From Pseudoxanthomonas sp. GM95 (GTDB lineage Bacteria > Pseudomonadota > Gammaproteobacteria > Xanthomonadales > Xanthomonadaceae), in assembly GCF_900109775.1 (NCBI RefSeq), contig NZ_FOAX01000001.1, positions 1,612,001 to 1,676,000 of the forward strand: 64,000 bases of DNA. Direction: 5' to 3'. This document shows, piece after piece, positions 40,487-48,132 of this stretch. Every line of letters begins with the position of its first letter. The stretch's first letter is position 1. Position numbers and translations under genes: made by a program. A model generated the notes under the pieces. It ran no database searches. It saw nothing but the letters and a program-made list of their open reading frames with translations, and had not been told where the DNA came from.

Positions 40487-40501
40487 TAGCTAATATAGCA
40501 A
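40487..40501. promoter_or_regulatory. IclR-type operator box 1 (receptor/DHDPS-like promoter)
   Basis: TAGCTA-ATA-TAGCAA (40487-40501) matches the perfect palindrome at 44002-44016 except for one base. On the minus strand it contains TGCTATATT, an extended -10 for the receptor operon. On the plus strand TAATAT could serve the divergent operon. A bound repressor would block RNA polymerase. Confidence 0.6.
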
Positions 40502-40619
40502 TATGATTTCGCGATACACGCTGCACCGCAGCGAAGAACGCAGAATTAGCGAGGCCTCGGCGCCGCAAGGCTCGAAAGCTGTTGCTTCCTTTGACACATC
40601 AATCGCCGAGACCACGTGC

Positions 40620-41552
40620 ATGGCTGAGCTGCAGGGTGTTTTCCCTATCCTCCCGACAATCTTCCACGCCGACGGCAGGGTCGACGAAGCCGGGACCTCC
40701 AATGTCTTTGAGTACCTGCTGGACTCTGGCGCGGCTGGTGTTGTCTTCCCGGGCCTGGCCAGTGAGTACGACATGCTGACGCCGCAGGAGCGCCTGGATC
40801 TGACGACCTGTCTTGGCAAATGGAACCGCGGACGCGTCCCGGTGATCATTGGCGCCAGCGCCAAGACCCTCGACCAGGCCGTGGCCTATGCCGTGGCTGG
40901 CTCGGAGATCGGGGCTGCCGCCGTCATGGTGCTGACCCCGCATGCACATGCCGGCGACCTGCCTGCCATGTCCACCTTCTTCAATGACCTGCACGCCCGC
41001 AGCGGCGTGCCGATCATGCTGCAGAACGCGCCCGCGCCGATGGGCATTGGCCTTGGCGTGGAAGAGGTGGTGTCCCTGGCGGCCAGCGTGCCCGGCATTG
41101 CCTACGTCAAGGAAGAGACCATGCCTTCGGGCCATCGCATCACCGCCCTGAGTCAGCGCACGGCCGGTTCGGTCCAGGCGGTGTTCGGCGGCGCAGGCGC
41201 GCGCTATGTGCTGGATGAGCTGACCCGCGGCGCGGTCGGCACCATGCCGGCCTGCGAGATCACAGAAGTGCACGTGGCGATGCTGGCCGCATGGGCCGCA
41301 GGCGAGCGCGAATATGCACGCGTGCTCTTCGAGCGCACCCTGCCCCTGTTGAGCATGCAGGCGATCTTCCGCTGGCGACTGACCAAGGCCGTGCTCAAGC
41401 GACGCGGGCTGATCGCCAGCGACCATGTCCGCGCGCCAGGCCCGGCCCTGGACGCCGATGACCAGCGTGAGCTGGATATCCTGCTCAGCCGCATTGCCGA
41501 TCTGGTTCCGATGGATTCGGTGCCCGGCCGGACCAAGAGGCATCTCGCATGA
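40620..41552 (+). CDS. DHDPS/N-acetylneuraminate lyase-family protein
   Basis: 310 residues from ATG 40620, where the family begins (MAELQGVFPILPTIF). An ATG at 40503 would add 39 unmatched residues. It is a TIM barrel with the Schiff-base Lys164 in AYVKEET. The usual catalytic Tyr of the YNxP motif is replaced (IMLQNAPAP; Gln at the Tyr place). The family cleaves or dehydrates 2-keto-3-deoxy acids. Here it might act on non-phosphorylated KDGal or a related acid, a second route beside DgoK/DgoA. It overlaps the dehydratase gene by four bases. Confidence 0.85.
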   Translation: MAELQGVFPILPTIFHADGRVDEAGTSNVFEYLLDSGAAGVVFPGLASEYDMLTPQERLDLTTCLGKWNRGRVPVIIGASAKTLDQAVAYAVAGSEIGAAAVMVLTPHAHAGDLPAMSTFFNDLHARSGVPIMLQNAPAPMGIGLGVEEVVSLAASVPGIAYVKEETMPSGHRITALSQRTAGSVQAVFGGAGARYVLDELTRGAVGTMPACEITEVHVAMLAAWAAGEREYARVLFERTLPLLSMQAIFRWRLTKAVLKRRGLIASDHVRAPGPALDADDQRELDILLSRIADLVPMDSVPGRTKRHLA

Positions 41553-42718
41553 GCCAGGTCACACAGGTCGAGACCTTCATCCTGACCATCCCGCGCACCA
41601 CGCCCTACCTTGGGCCGCTGGGTCCGGGTGAGCGGGTCAATAGCCGCGGCTATCTGGTCCGAAAGGGGAACGGCACGCTCTACCCCACCGTCGACCGATC
41701 GGTCGTGGTCAGGGTCACTACCGAAGATGGCGCGGTTGGTTGGGGCGAGACCTATGGCATCTGCGCGCCGCGCGCGGTGTGCGAGCTCATCAACGACCTG
41801 CTTGCACCGGAATTGATTGGGCGCGATCCGGAAGATGTGGAGCAGATCTGGGATGACCTCTACGGGTTGATGCGTGTGCGTGGCTGCTTCGGCGGATTTC
41901 ATGTCGATGCCATCGCCGCGCTCGATATCGCACTGTGGGACCTGCGCGCGCGTTCGCAGCGCGTCCCGCTTTGGACGCTACTGGGTGAGCGCCAGTACGA
42001 GGCGATCCCTGGCTACCTGTCCGGCCTGCCTGCCGCCACGCTCGAGGAAAAGGTCAGCATGGCGCGCGATTTCGCCGCCCAGGGCCACACCGCATTCAAG
42101 GTGCATGCAGTTGTCAGTCACGATGGCATCGTTGAAGAAATGGCCGCCCTGCGCCAGGCCCTTGGTCCAGATGCCGAGCTGATGGTCGACCTGCACTGGA
42201 AATTCAACTGCGAGCAGGCCCTGGCGCTGGCACATCAGCTGGCACCGCACCAGATGAAGTTCATTGAAGCCCCACTCAAGCCTGAGGATGTCGATGGCCT
42301 GATCGAGCTGGGACGCCGCAGTCCAGTCCCGGTGGCCGCCGGCGAGGAATGGCATACCGAGTACGAAGCGCGGCTACGCTTGTCGGGAAAGAGCCTGTCC
42401 TACATCCAACCAGAGATGGGGCACACCGGCGTCACCCAGTTCCTGCGCATCACCCGACTGGCGCACGCATACGGCGTACAGGTCGCACCTCATGCCACCA
42501 TCGGTGGCGGGCTGTTCATGGCCGCCAGCTTGCATGCAACCACCGTCACGCCGGGTCTGTGGCGACACGAGTGGCAGCACTCGATCTTCTCCCGGTCACT
42601 GGAGATGCTCGATACCGACATGGCCTATCGCGACGGGCATTACCACCTGCCAACCGGCCATGGCCTGGGGGCCACGCCGGGCCCGGCCTTTTGGGATCAC
42701 GCCGAAGCGATCGGCTGA
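41549..42718 (+). CDS. Enolase-superfamily sugar-acid dehydratase (galactonate-like)
   Basis: 389 residues. A capping domain is followed by a barrel with metal ligands Asp214 (VDLHWKFN), Glu240 (FIEAPLKPED) and Glu266 (AAGEEW). The DxH arrangement (Asp214/His216) and the later His315 in VAPHATIGG match acid-sugar dehydratases such as galactonate dehydratase. It would convert the aldonic acid into a 2-keto-3-deoxy acid for the kinase. Exact sugar specificity cannot be read from sequence. Its last 22 bases overlap the 3' end of the convergent MFS gene. Confidence 0.88.
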   Translation: MSQVTQVETFILTIPRTTPYLGPLGPGERVNSRGYLVRKGNGTLYPTVDRSVVVRVTTEDGAVGWGETYGICAPRAVCELINDLLAPELIGRDPEDVEQIWDDLYGLMRVRGCFGGFHVDAIAALDIALWDLRARSQRVPLWTLLGERQYEAIPGYLSGLPAATLEEKVSMARDFAAQGHTAFKVHAVVSHDGIVEEMAALRQALGPDAELMVDLHWKFNCEQALALAHQLAPHQMKFIEAPLKPEDVDGLIELGRRSPVPVAAGEEWHTEYEARLRLSGKSLSYIQPEMGHTGVTQFLRITRLAHAYGVQVAPHATIGGGLFMAASLHATTVTPGLWRHEWQHSIFSRSLEMLDTDMAYRDGHYHLPTGHGLGATPGPAFWDHAEAIG

Positions 42719-43968
42719 GCCGGTCCGTCATAGACCAGTGACAGGGGCGAGCGCCGCGCCAGGCGCAGCGCCGTCCAGGCCAGCAACACCGCGATCGGAT
42801 GCAGAAAGGCCATCAGCACGAAGGTCCGGTCAAACGCGTGTCCCGATACCAGCATGCCGATCACCTGAGCCGATAGCATTCCGCCCAGCGCGCTGCCGCA
42901 ACCGATCAGTCCGGCCACAGATGCGATGTAACGCGTGGGGAAGATGTCCACCACCATCGAGGTCAGATTGATCTGGTAGACCAGATGGGCAAAGGTGACC
43001 AGGCAGGCCAGCGCGAAAAGCACCGGCACCGAAGGATGCAGCGTAATGAAGATGCCGACCGGCGCCACGATGGCGGCGCCCGTCATGCTGAGCAGGCGCG
43101 CGCGCACCGGGTTATGGCCTCGGCGTACCAGTGCACCAGAGATCGCGCCGCCGCCGACGCTACCGATGTCGGCAGTCACATACACAATCCAGGCAAGTGA
43201 GGCGACCGTGGCCAGGCTCATGCCGCGCACGTCTCCCAGGTACTTGGGGAACCAGAACAGGTAGAAGTACCAGACCGGATCGGCGACCGCGCGCGAGGCG
43301 ACCAACGCCCATACGGCCGGCGTACGCGCGAGCTTTCCCCAGACACCTTTCATCGACGGCTTGGGCTGGGCCGCTTCCTGTGCCGACTGCTTTGGATAGG
43401 CGAACCACCAGGCCACGATCCAGGCCAGCCCGACCAGGCCGGTGATCCAGAACGCGCTGCGCCAGCCGTAGACCAGCGCGATGCCGCCGATCAATGGTGG
43501 CGCAATCGTGGCGCCAATCATTGCGCCTGCCGTGTACAGGCCGAGCGCCAACCCACGTTCGCGCGCGGGGAAATGCTCGGACACCACCTTGGTGCCCACT
43601 GTGTAGTTGCCGGGCTCGCCCAGGCCAAGCGCAAAACGCGCTGCGCCCAACTCCACCGAGCTGCGAACCAGGCCGGTTGCGATATTGGCCAGAGACCACC
43701 AGCCAATGAACAGCACCAGCGCGACCTTGGAGCCCAGCCAGTCGGTGACCCGTCCAGCCAGTACGTAGGCGAAGGCGTAGGCAAGAAGGAATACCTGTAC
43801 GACCCGGGCGTACTCCAGGTCCGACATCTTCAAGTCGGCCTGGATGGTGGTCGCCAGGATCGAAAGCGCCTGCCGATCGAGGTAGTTGATCACCGTCGAG
43901 ACGAACAAAAGGCTTAGGAGGAGCCAGCGCACCTTCCCTGACCGCCCACCCTCAACTCCCACAGCCAT
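42697..43968 (-). CDS. MFS transporter, anion:cation symporter (ExuT/galactonate) type
   Basis: 423 residues, 12 membrane helices with a central loop near residue 205 (QEAAQPKPSMKG). The start MAVGVEGGRSGKVRW has a GGGAGG site. The segment INYLDRQALSILATTIQADL after helix 1 and LGLGEPGNYTVGTKVVSEHFPARERG are typical of hexuronate/galactonate permeases (ACS family). It should import the sugar acid across the inner membrane. A candidate IclR box (44002-44016) lies 34-48 bases upstream and includes a TGCTAAAAT extended -10. Confidence 0.9.
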   Translation of the reverse strand: MAVGVEGGRSGKVRWLLLSLLFVSTVINYLDRQALSILATTIQADLKMSDLEYARVVQVFLLAYAFAYVLAGRVTDWLGSKVALVLFIGWWSLANIATGLVRSSVELGAARFALGLGEPGNYTVGTKVVSEHFPARERGLALGLYTAGAMIGATIAPPLIGGIALVYGWRSAFWITGLVGLAWIVAWWFAYPKQSAQEAAQPKPSMKGVWGKLARTPAVWALVASRAVADPVWYFYLFWFPKYLGDVRGMSLATVASLAWIVYVTADIGSVGGGAISGALVRRGHNPVRARLLSMTGAAIVAPVGIFITLHPSVPVLFALACLVTFAHLVYQINLTSMVVDIFPTRYIASVAGLIGCGSALGGMLSAQVIGMLVSGHAFDRTFVLMAFLHPIAVLLAWTALRLARRSPLSLVYDGPAQPIASA

Positions 43969-44001
43969 GCGTCTTCCTCCCGAAAGCGAGGATCGAACGT
44001 A

Positions 44002-44016
44002 TTGCTATTTTAGCAA
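44002..44016. promoter_or_regulatory. IclR-type operator box 2 (transporter promoter), perfect palindrome
   Basis: TTGCTA-TTT-TAGCAA is a perfect inverted repeat with a three-base spacer. Read on the minus strand it also gives TGCTAAAAT, an extended -10 element for the transporter gene. This is the best copy of the shared motif. Confidence 0.65.
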
Positions 44017-44044
44017 CAAGTCAAACCGCACCGCGGCAGAGCTT

Positions 44045-44764
44045 TCAGCTGATTTCTTCGGCCGCCTGACCAAGTGCAGCAACCAGCTCGGCAGTGGCCG
44101 ACTCGGGGATCCATCCAGACATGGCAATGCCGGCATGGACCGGATCGCCCATGGCGATGGCCACGATGTGATGGTCACGCTCATCGGCCACATGGACGCG
44201 GGCATAGCCCTGCGCGCGCGTCTTGGCCAGCGTCGCCAACAGCTGATCAATCCCTTCCGGGAACATGGGGATCTCGCGATCGGCATAAATCTCGCGCACC
44301 TCCTCGTCCGACAGCTGGGACAGCAGCACGATGCCGATTCCGCTGGTGGTGGCAGGCAACAGGCCAATGCGGCCCAGGCCACGAGCAGCCTCGATGCCTG
44401 GTGGCGCATGGAACAGATAGCTGACGCTGTCGTTCCAGAGCACACCCAGCGCAACGGTGTGACCGAACCGCCGCAAGTGCTCCAGCACGGGTAACGCGCG
44501 GCGAATCAGACCCGAGGCAAACAGGCTCTGCGCGGCCAGCACATGCATGCCTGGTCCAGGGGTGTACTTGCGATCGGCGGTCTGCCGCGCAATGCCCAGA
44601 TAGGCCAGCGTCTTGAGCAGGCGGTTCACGCGCGTGGGATTGGCATCGAGCTGACGCGCAAGCTCGCGGCAGCCGATCGGCTCGGCAGACGAAGCCAGCG
44701 CCTGAAGCGTGGCGATCCCGTCGATCAGCGACTGGTTAGGCTGTGCATTGGGCTTGGTGCGCAT
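44045..44764 (-). CDS. IclR-family regulator of the sugar-acid locus
   Basis: 239 residues from ATG 44764; a GTG at 44800 would place the start inside the apparent -10 element. The winged helix is 15-75 (SLIDGIATLQALA; CRELARQLDANPTRVNRLLKTL). The effector domain follows, with PGPGMHVLAAQSLF, LGRIGLLPATTSGIGIVLLS and a final HHIVAIAMGDP segment. IclR proteins bind sugar acids or keto-deoxy acids. Matching boxes at the receptor/DHDPS-like, transporter and iclR promoters point to this protein as the local regulator. Repression relieved by a pathway intermediate is the simplest model. Confidence 0.9.
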   Translation of the reverse strand: MRTKPNAQPNQSLIDGIATLQALASSAEPIGCRELARQLDANPTRVNRLLKTLAYLGIARQTADRKYTPGPGMHVLAAQSLFASGLIRRALPVLEHLRRFGHTVALGVLWNDSVSYLFHAPPGIEAARGLGRIGLLPATTSGIGIVLLSQLSDEEVREIYADREIPMFPEGIDQLLATLAKTRAQGYARVHVADERDHHIVAIAMGDPVHAGIAMSGWIPESATAELVAALGQAAEEIS

Positions 44765-44803
44765 CGGCGAAGCGTACTGGGACGACGAGGGTAATTCCAC
44801 CTA

Positions 44804-44818
44804 TAGCAACACTAGCAA
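44804..44818. promoter_or_regulatory. IclR-type half-sites 3 (iclR promoter)
   Basis: TAGCAA occurs twice (44804-44809, 44813-44818) as a direct repeat with a three-base spacer, unlike the inverted form at the other two promoters. On the minus strand, TGCTATAGG is an extended -10 for iclR itself. The altered geometry may give weaker autoregulation. Confidence 0.5.
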
Positions 44819-44928
44819 AGAACCTTGGCCTGTAAGCACTCGCGTTGCCCCGCCTCCGAGTGCCCATGCACCTATGCGCCGTCATATCAGGTAATCGGCC
44901 TAATTCGCTTCTGGCCGGAAGGCAACCT

Positions 44929-45225
44929 TCAGTCGCTGCAACTTCCGCCGCCATCGCTGCTACCGCAGTCACTGCTGTCTACGCTTGAGTTTGAGAACTC
45001 GCCGCCATCAAACCCGATGGGACCATCACTCTGGCTCATCGGTTCGGGCTGCCGAGCCACGGCGCGCGAGAAAGCTCCGCAGATGATCGCCCCCAACACG
45101 GGGACCAGCCACACGAAGACCAGCATCAGAAAGCGCTGCGTCCCTGAAGCATCTTGAAGACGAAGCACCGCCACCGAAGCAACGATGTTCATCGATACCG
45201 CGATGAACAGAAGTGCGTATTCCAT
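44929..45225 (-). CDS. Small membrane protein with Ser/Gly/Cys-rich tail
   Basis: 98 residues. Two membrane helices (about 3-21 and 31-50). The second, FVWLVPVLGAIICGAFS, resembles the N-terminal membrane unit of PLDc_N proteins. The tail from about 65 is disordered and ends in SSDCGSSDGGGSCSD. The function is unknown. It is followed in the same direction by the secreted protein gene upstream at 45268-45705, with a 42-base gap between them. Confidence 0.55.
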   Translation of the reverse strand: MEYALLFIAVSMNIVASVAVLRLQDASGTQRFLMLVFVWLVPVLGAIICGAFSRAVARQPEPMSQSDGPIGFDGGEFSNSSVDSSDCGSSDGGGSCSD

Positions 45226-45267
45226 AGTCGTGGGCCGTGGGCTTCTTCGTCTTGATAGAAGATGTCA

Positions 45268-45705
45268 TCAATTCATCAGCCTGAAGCCTGCCGGCGCTTC
45301 CTGCGGGGCGGCGGCGTCGCAGTGATACATATCGAGAAAGAGCACGGTCTTGTCAGATCCACACTCAACGCTGTAGCTGTCGACTGTGTGGTGATCCAAC
45401 TCACCAGGCTTAATTTTCTCGCCTCCCATCGAGGACATCAGCGCATCAGCCATTGCGTCTTCGGAAAGATTGGGCGGCAGGTCCTGGCGCATCCCCACGC
45501 TGCCCAACCGTTTGAATTGCGGATGCGAGTCGTCCTTGCAGATCAGCCGGCCGAGGTAAGCACGCTCGCCTGCCGGATCGCAAACTTCAATGGAGCTCTC
45601 CTTCGTGCTACCTGGCGATACCGGCTGCTCCTGCGCGTGGAGCAGCTGGAGGCTGCCCAAGCTCAGCAGCGCGAGCATAGTCACGCGATACATGGGAACT
45701 TCCAT
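45268..45705 (-). CDS. Secreted hypothetical protein
   Basis: 145 residues from ATG 45705, chosen for its GGGGAAAG site; a second Met four residues later is possible. A signal peptide ends near LLHAQ. The mature part has four cysteines (EVCDP, LICKD, VECGS, YHCDA) and the motif DDSHPQFKRLGSVGMRQ, with conserved-looking GERAYLGRLIC. I have seen similar short proteins in Xanthomonadaceae but know no function. Confidence 0.6.
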   Translation of the reverse strand: MEVPMYRVTMLALLSLGSLQLLHAQEQPVSPGSTKESSIEVCDPAGERAYLGRLICKDDSHPQFKRLGSVGMRQDLPPNLSEDAMADALMSSMGGEKIKPGELDHHTVDSYSVECGSDKTVLFLDMYHCDAAAPQEAPAGFRLMN

Positions 45706-46087
45706 GACTTTCCCCTGTGTTGGTTTTCTTAATCCATGAGGCAGTGTTTGGCGGCCTCGCTCTCTACGATAGATTCGGCATTGCGTACCGTCACGATGCG
45801 CTGCGGCATGGAGAACCATCGACGGCCAAGGACCCGGAAACTTTCGTCTCGCTTAAGGATGGCCATCACCTAGTGACTTGATTTCTCAAAGCCGGACTCC
45901 GGTTGATCCTATGCTTTGCGCTAAAGGGGGCGGCTCATTGAGCAGAAGCCCTGTTCTAGTTGGCCTGCGTCTTCACGGATATCGGTGGTACAAGCTCCGT
46001 GAGCCAAACGTCGGTATACCCGCGTCCGCGCCCGCCTGCGCAGAGCCTGCTCGGTGGTCCACTTTGATTTGGCTGGCCCGATAGGCG
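45706..46087. other. Intergenic stretch without a recognisable gene
   Basis: About 380 bases upstream of the secreted protein gene and downstream of the S8 protease. Short open frames here have no ribosome site or coding character. No RNA gene is seen. Confidence 0.6.
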
Positions 46088-46115
46088 AAAAAAGCCCGGC
46101 CATCCTGGCCGGGCT
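46088..46115 (-). terminator. Rho-independent terminator of the S8 protease gene
   Basis: AGCCCGGCCA (46093-46102) and TGGCCGGGCT (46106-46115) form a perfect ten-pair stem with a three-base loop. On the minus strand the stem is followed by a T-run, as expected for termination of the gene ending at 46146. A second stem, CGCGGAC/GTCCGCG (46122-46139), lies between it and the stop codon. Confidence 0.88.
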
Positions 46116-46145
46116 CTTCCCCGCGGACAAAGGTCCGCGTAACCC

Positions 46146-48008
46146 TTACTGGCGAACGCTCAGCGTCACGCCCGCGTACTGCGAAGCACCCACCAGCTTG
46201 ATGTAGTACGTGCCGGCCACAGGCGTGGCGATGCGCACGGTCTCGTTGTTTCCAGCGCGCGCCGACTTGGCGTCGTACACCGAAGTGCTCGGCGTCTTGC
46301 CGTAGCTCACGTAAACATCCACGTTGCCCGTGCCGCCCAGCGTGATGACGCTCAATGCCGCACCAGCGGTGGCCTTGAAGCTGTAGACGGTCTCAGATCC
46401 TGAGGTCCCGGACAGGTTGACCAGGTTCACCTTGTTCTCCACTGGCGTCACGCCCGTCTCGCAGTCGGCACTGTCGCTGTCGCAAGTGTCGCCACCGGAC
46501 AGGGCGGACTGGATGGCGGCCACTGGGTCGACGATGCCGCTACCGATCGGCGTGCTGCTGGAGGGCGCAATCGGGAAGGCACGCGCGGTCTTCTTCAGCA
46601 GCGTTTCCAGGTCGGCCGGCGTCAGCGGCGCCTTGCCAGCGGCAATCAGGGCCGCCTGCACCAGCGCGGCGCTTGCAGAGACATGCGGGGTCGCCTGCGA
46701 GGTGCCTGCCATGCCCATGTAGGTGTAGCCGCCGGAGGTATTGGTGGTGGTGCCGTTATAGCCCTGCTGCCACACGTAGCCATTCGGGTTGCCCTCGGTG
46801 ACCGCGCCACCCGGCGCAGCAACGTCAACCAGCGTGCCGTAGTTGGTGTACGAGCTCGACATCTGGCCCGAGTAGCCCGTGGACGCCACGGTCACTACGT
46901 TGTTGCAGCTGGAGGGCGAGTAGTTCTTGGTGTCCGCCGCGTTGTTGCCTGCGGCCACGACCACCAGGGTGCCATTGGCCACAGCCGCGTCGATCGCAGC
47001 CTGATACAGCGGACGCTCGGTACAGGCACCGCCCCCGCCCAGGCTCATGTTGATGATCTCGGCAGGGTTCTGGTTGTCCGGCACGCCCTCGACGTGACCA
47101 CCCGAGGCCCAGACGATCGCATCGGCGATGTCATCCTCATAGCCACCACAATGCCCCAGAACGCGCACGGGCAGGATGGTGGCATCCGGCGCCAGACCCG
47201 CCATGCCGATGGTGTTGTTGGTGGCTTCGGCGATCGTGCCGGCCACGTGCGTGCCATGCCAGCTGCTCTGCTGTCCCTTCCAGCCGGTGGTGCACTGCTC
47301 GTCGGTGGTCCAGTCACCCTGGTCGATGGCACCCGCCACACGGTCGTCGGTGGCGCGGCCGGAGACTTCGGCATCGCTAATGAAGTCGTAGCCTTCCAGC
47401 AGGTTGACCGGATGGTCCGGGTGCAGCGGCAGGATGCCGGTATCCAGGACCGCCACGATCACGCCTGCGCCCTTGGTCGTATCCCACGCGGCGGGCGCAT
47501 TGACGCCGCCGGCGCCGGACTTGAGCGTCCACTCGTAGTTGCCCCAATAGGCATCGTTCGGGTCGCTTGCCTGCGCATAGGCGCGGTGCGACACGTACGC
47601 AGTCTCCACCGTACTATCGGCGCGCAGCTTGGTCAGCAGCGTGGTCTGTTCTGCCGGACTGATCTGGCGAGAGAGCTGGATCACCTCGCCACCGATGGAG
47701 AGCGTGCGCAGGCGCCTGGCGGTCAGCGTTGTGGATGAAGCCGCACCGGCCACAGCGCGCGTGGCTGGCTGCAGGATGCCCGCACGGATCGCGGCACCGG
47801 TCACGGCGCTGAGCTTGCTCGCACTGCTGAGCGAGGCGCTCTTGTAGCGCACCACGATGCGGTCGGTGTCTTCGGACTGCTGCAGCGCCTGGTTGACGTT
47901 GAGCGGCTTGACCGCCAGCACGGTCTGGGCGGCATGGGCGGACGGATGGACCGCCAGCGCACACCCGGCGGCCAGGACCATGGCCGCCACGTTGTTGAGC
48001 TTGTTCAC
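46146..48008 (-). CDS. Exported S8 (subtilisin-like) serine protease with PPC-type tail
   Basis: 620 residues from GTG 48008 (AAGGAAT upstream); this start gives a clean signal peptide (NKLNNVAAMVLAAGCALAVHPSAHA). A pro-domain (about 40-140, RIVVRYKSAS) precedes the catalytic domain. Triad: Asp in AVLDTGI, His in WHGTHVAGT, Ser in MAGTSQATPH, with Asn in AAGNNAAD. A linker rich in Ser/Asp/Cys leads to a C-terminal pre-peptidase-like beta domain (ETVYSFKATAGAALSV ... GTYYIKL). It is a type II-secreted extracellular protease by family. The adhesin gene lies 124 bases upstream in the same direction. Confidence 0.92.
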   Translation of the reverse strand: MNKLNNVAAMVLAAGCALAVHPSAHAAQTVLAVKPLNVNQALQQSEDTDRIVVRYKSASLSSASKLSAVTGAAIRAGILQPATRAVAGAASSTTLTARRLRTLSIGGEVIQLSRQISPAEQTTLLTKLRADSTVETAYVSHRAYAQASDPNDAYWGNYEWTLKSGAGGVNAPAAWDTTKGAGVIVAVLDTGILPLHPDHPVNLLEGYDFISDAEVSGRATDDRVAGAIDQGDWTTDEQCTTGWKGQQSSWHGTHVAGTIAEATNNTIGMAGLAPDATILPVRVLGHCGGYEDDIADAIVWASGGHVEGVPDNQNPAEIINMSLGGGGACTERPLYQAAIDAAVANGTLVVVAAGNNAADTKNYSPSSCNNVVTVASTGYSGQMSSSYTNYGTLVDVAAPGGAVTEGNPNGYVWQQGYNGTTTNTSGGYTYMGMAGTSQATPHVSASAALVQAALIAAGKAPLTPADLETLLKKTARAFPIAPSSSTPIGSGIVDPVAAIQSALSGGDTCDSDSADCETGVTPVENKVNLVNLSGTSGSETVYSFKATAGAALSVITLGGTGNVDVYVSYGKTPSTSVYDAKSARAGNNETVRIATPVAGTYYIKLVGASQYAGVTLSVRQ

Positions 48009-48066
48009 CTTATGGATTCCTTGGAAGTGGAAGACGCGCGCCCGCAAGGCGCGTGAGGGACAGCCG

Positions 48067-48090
48067 GTGCCCGCCCCCTGAGTCGGGCAC
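48067..48090 (-). terminator. Hairpin between adhesin and protease genes
   Basis: GTGCCCG (48067-48073) and CGGGCAC (48084-48090) form a seven-pair stem in the 124-base gap. There is no T-run, so it may be an attenuator or an mRNA-stabilising stem. Confidence 0.35.
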
Positions 48091-48132
48091 GCGGAAGCAA
48101 CAGGGGGCGGCACGCGCCCCCCCGAACAGGCA

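Noticed and set aside
39358..40506. Long plus-strand open frame opposite the TonB receptor
   Set aside because: Shadow of the receptor gene; no recognisable motif, and its end would run through the divergent promoter.
40503..40619. Longer N-terminus for the DHDPS-like protein
   Set aside because: The 39 extra residues match nothing in the family and the ATG lies directly against the putative operator/-10 region.
44765..44800. GTG start for iclR at 44800
   Set aside because: It would sit inside the apparent extended -10 element TGCTATAGG and has no ribosome site; the ATG at 44764 gives the usual family start.
46683..47738. Plus-strand open frame of 351 codons
   Set aside because: Antisense to the S8 protease catalytic domain, whose triad is clear in the other strand.
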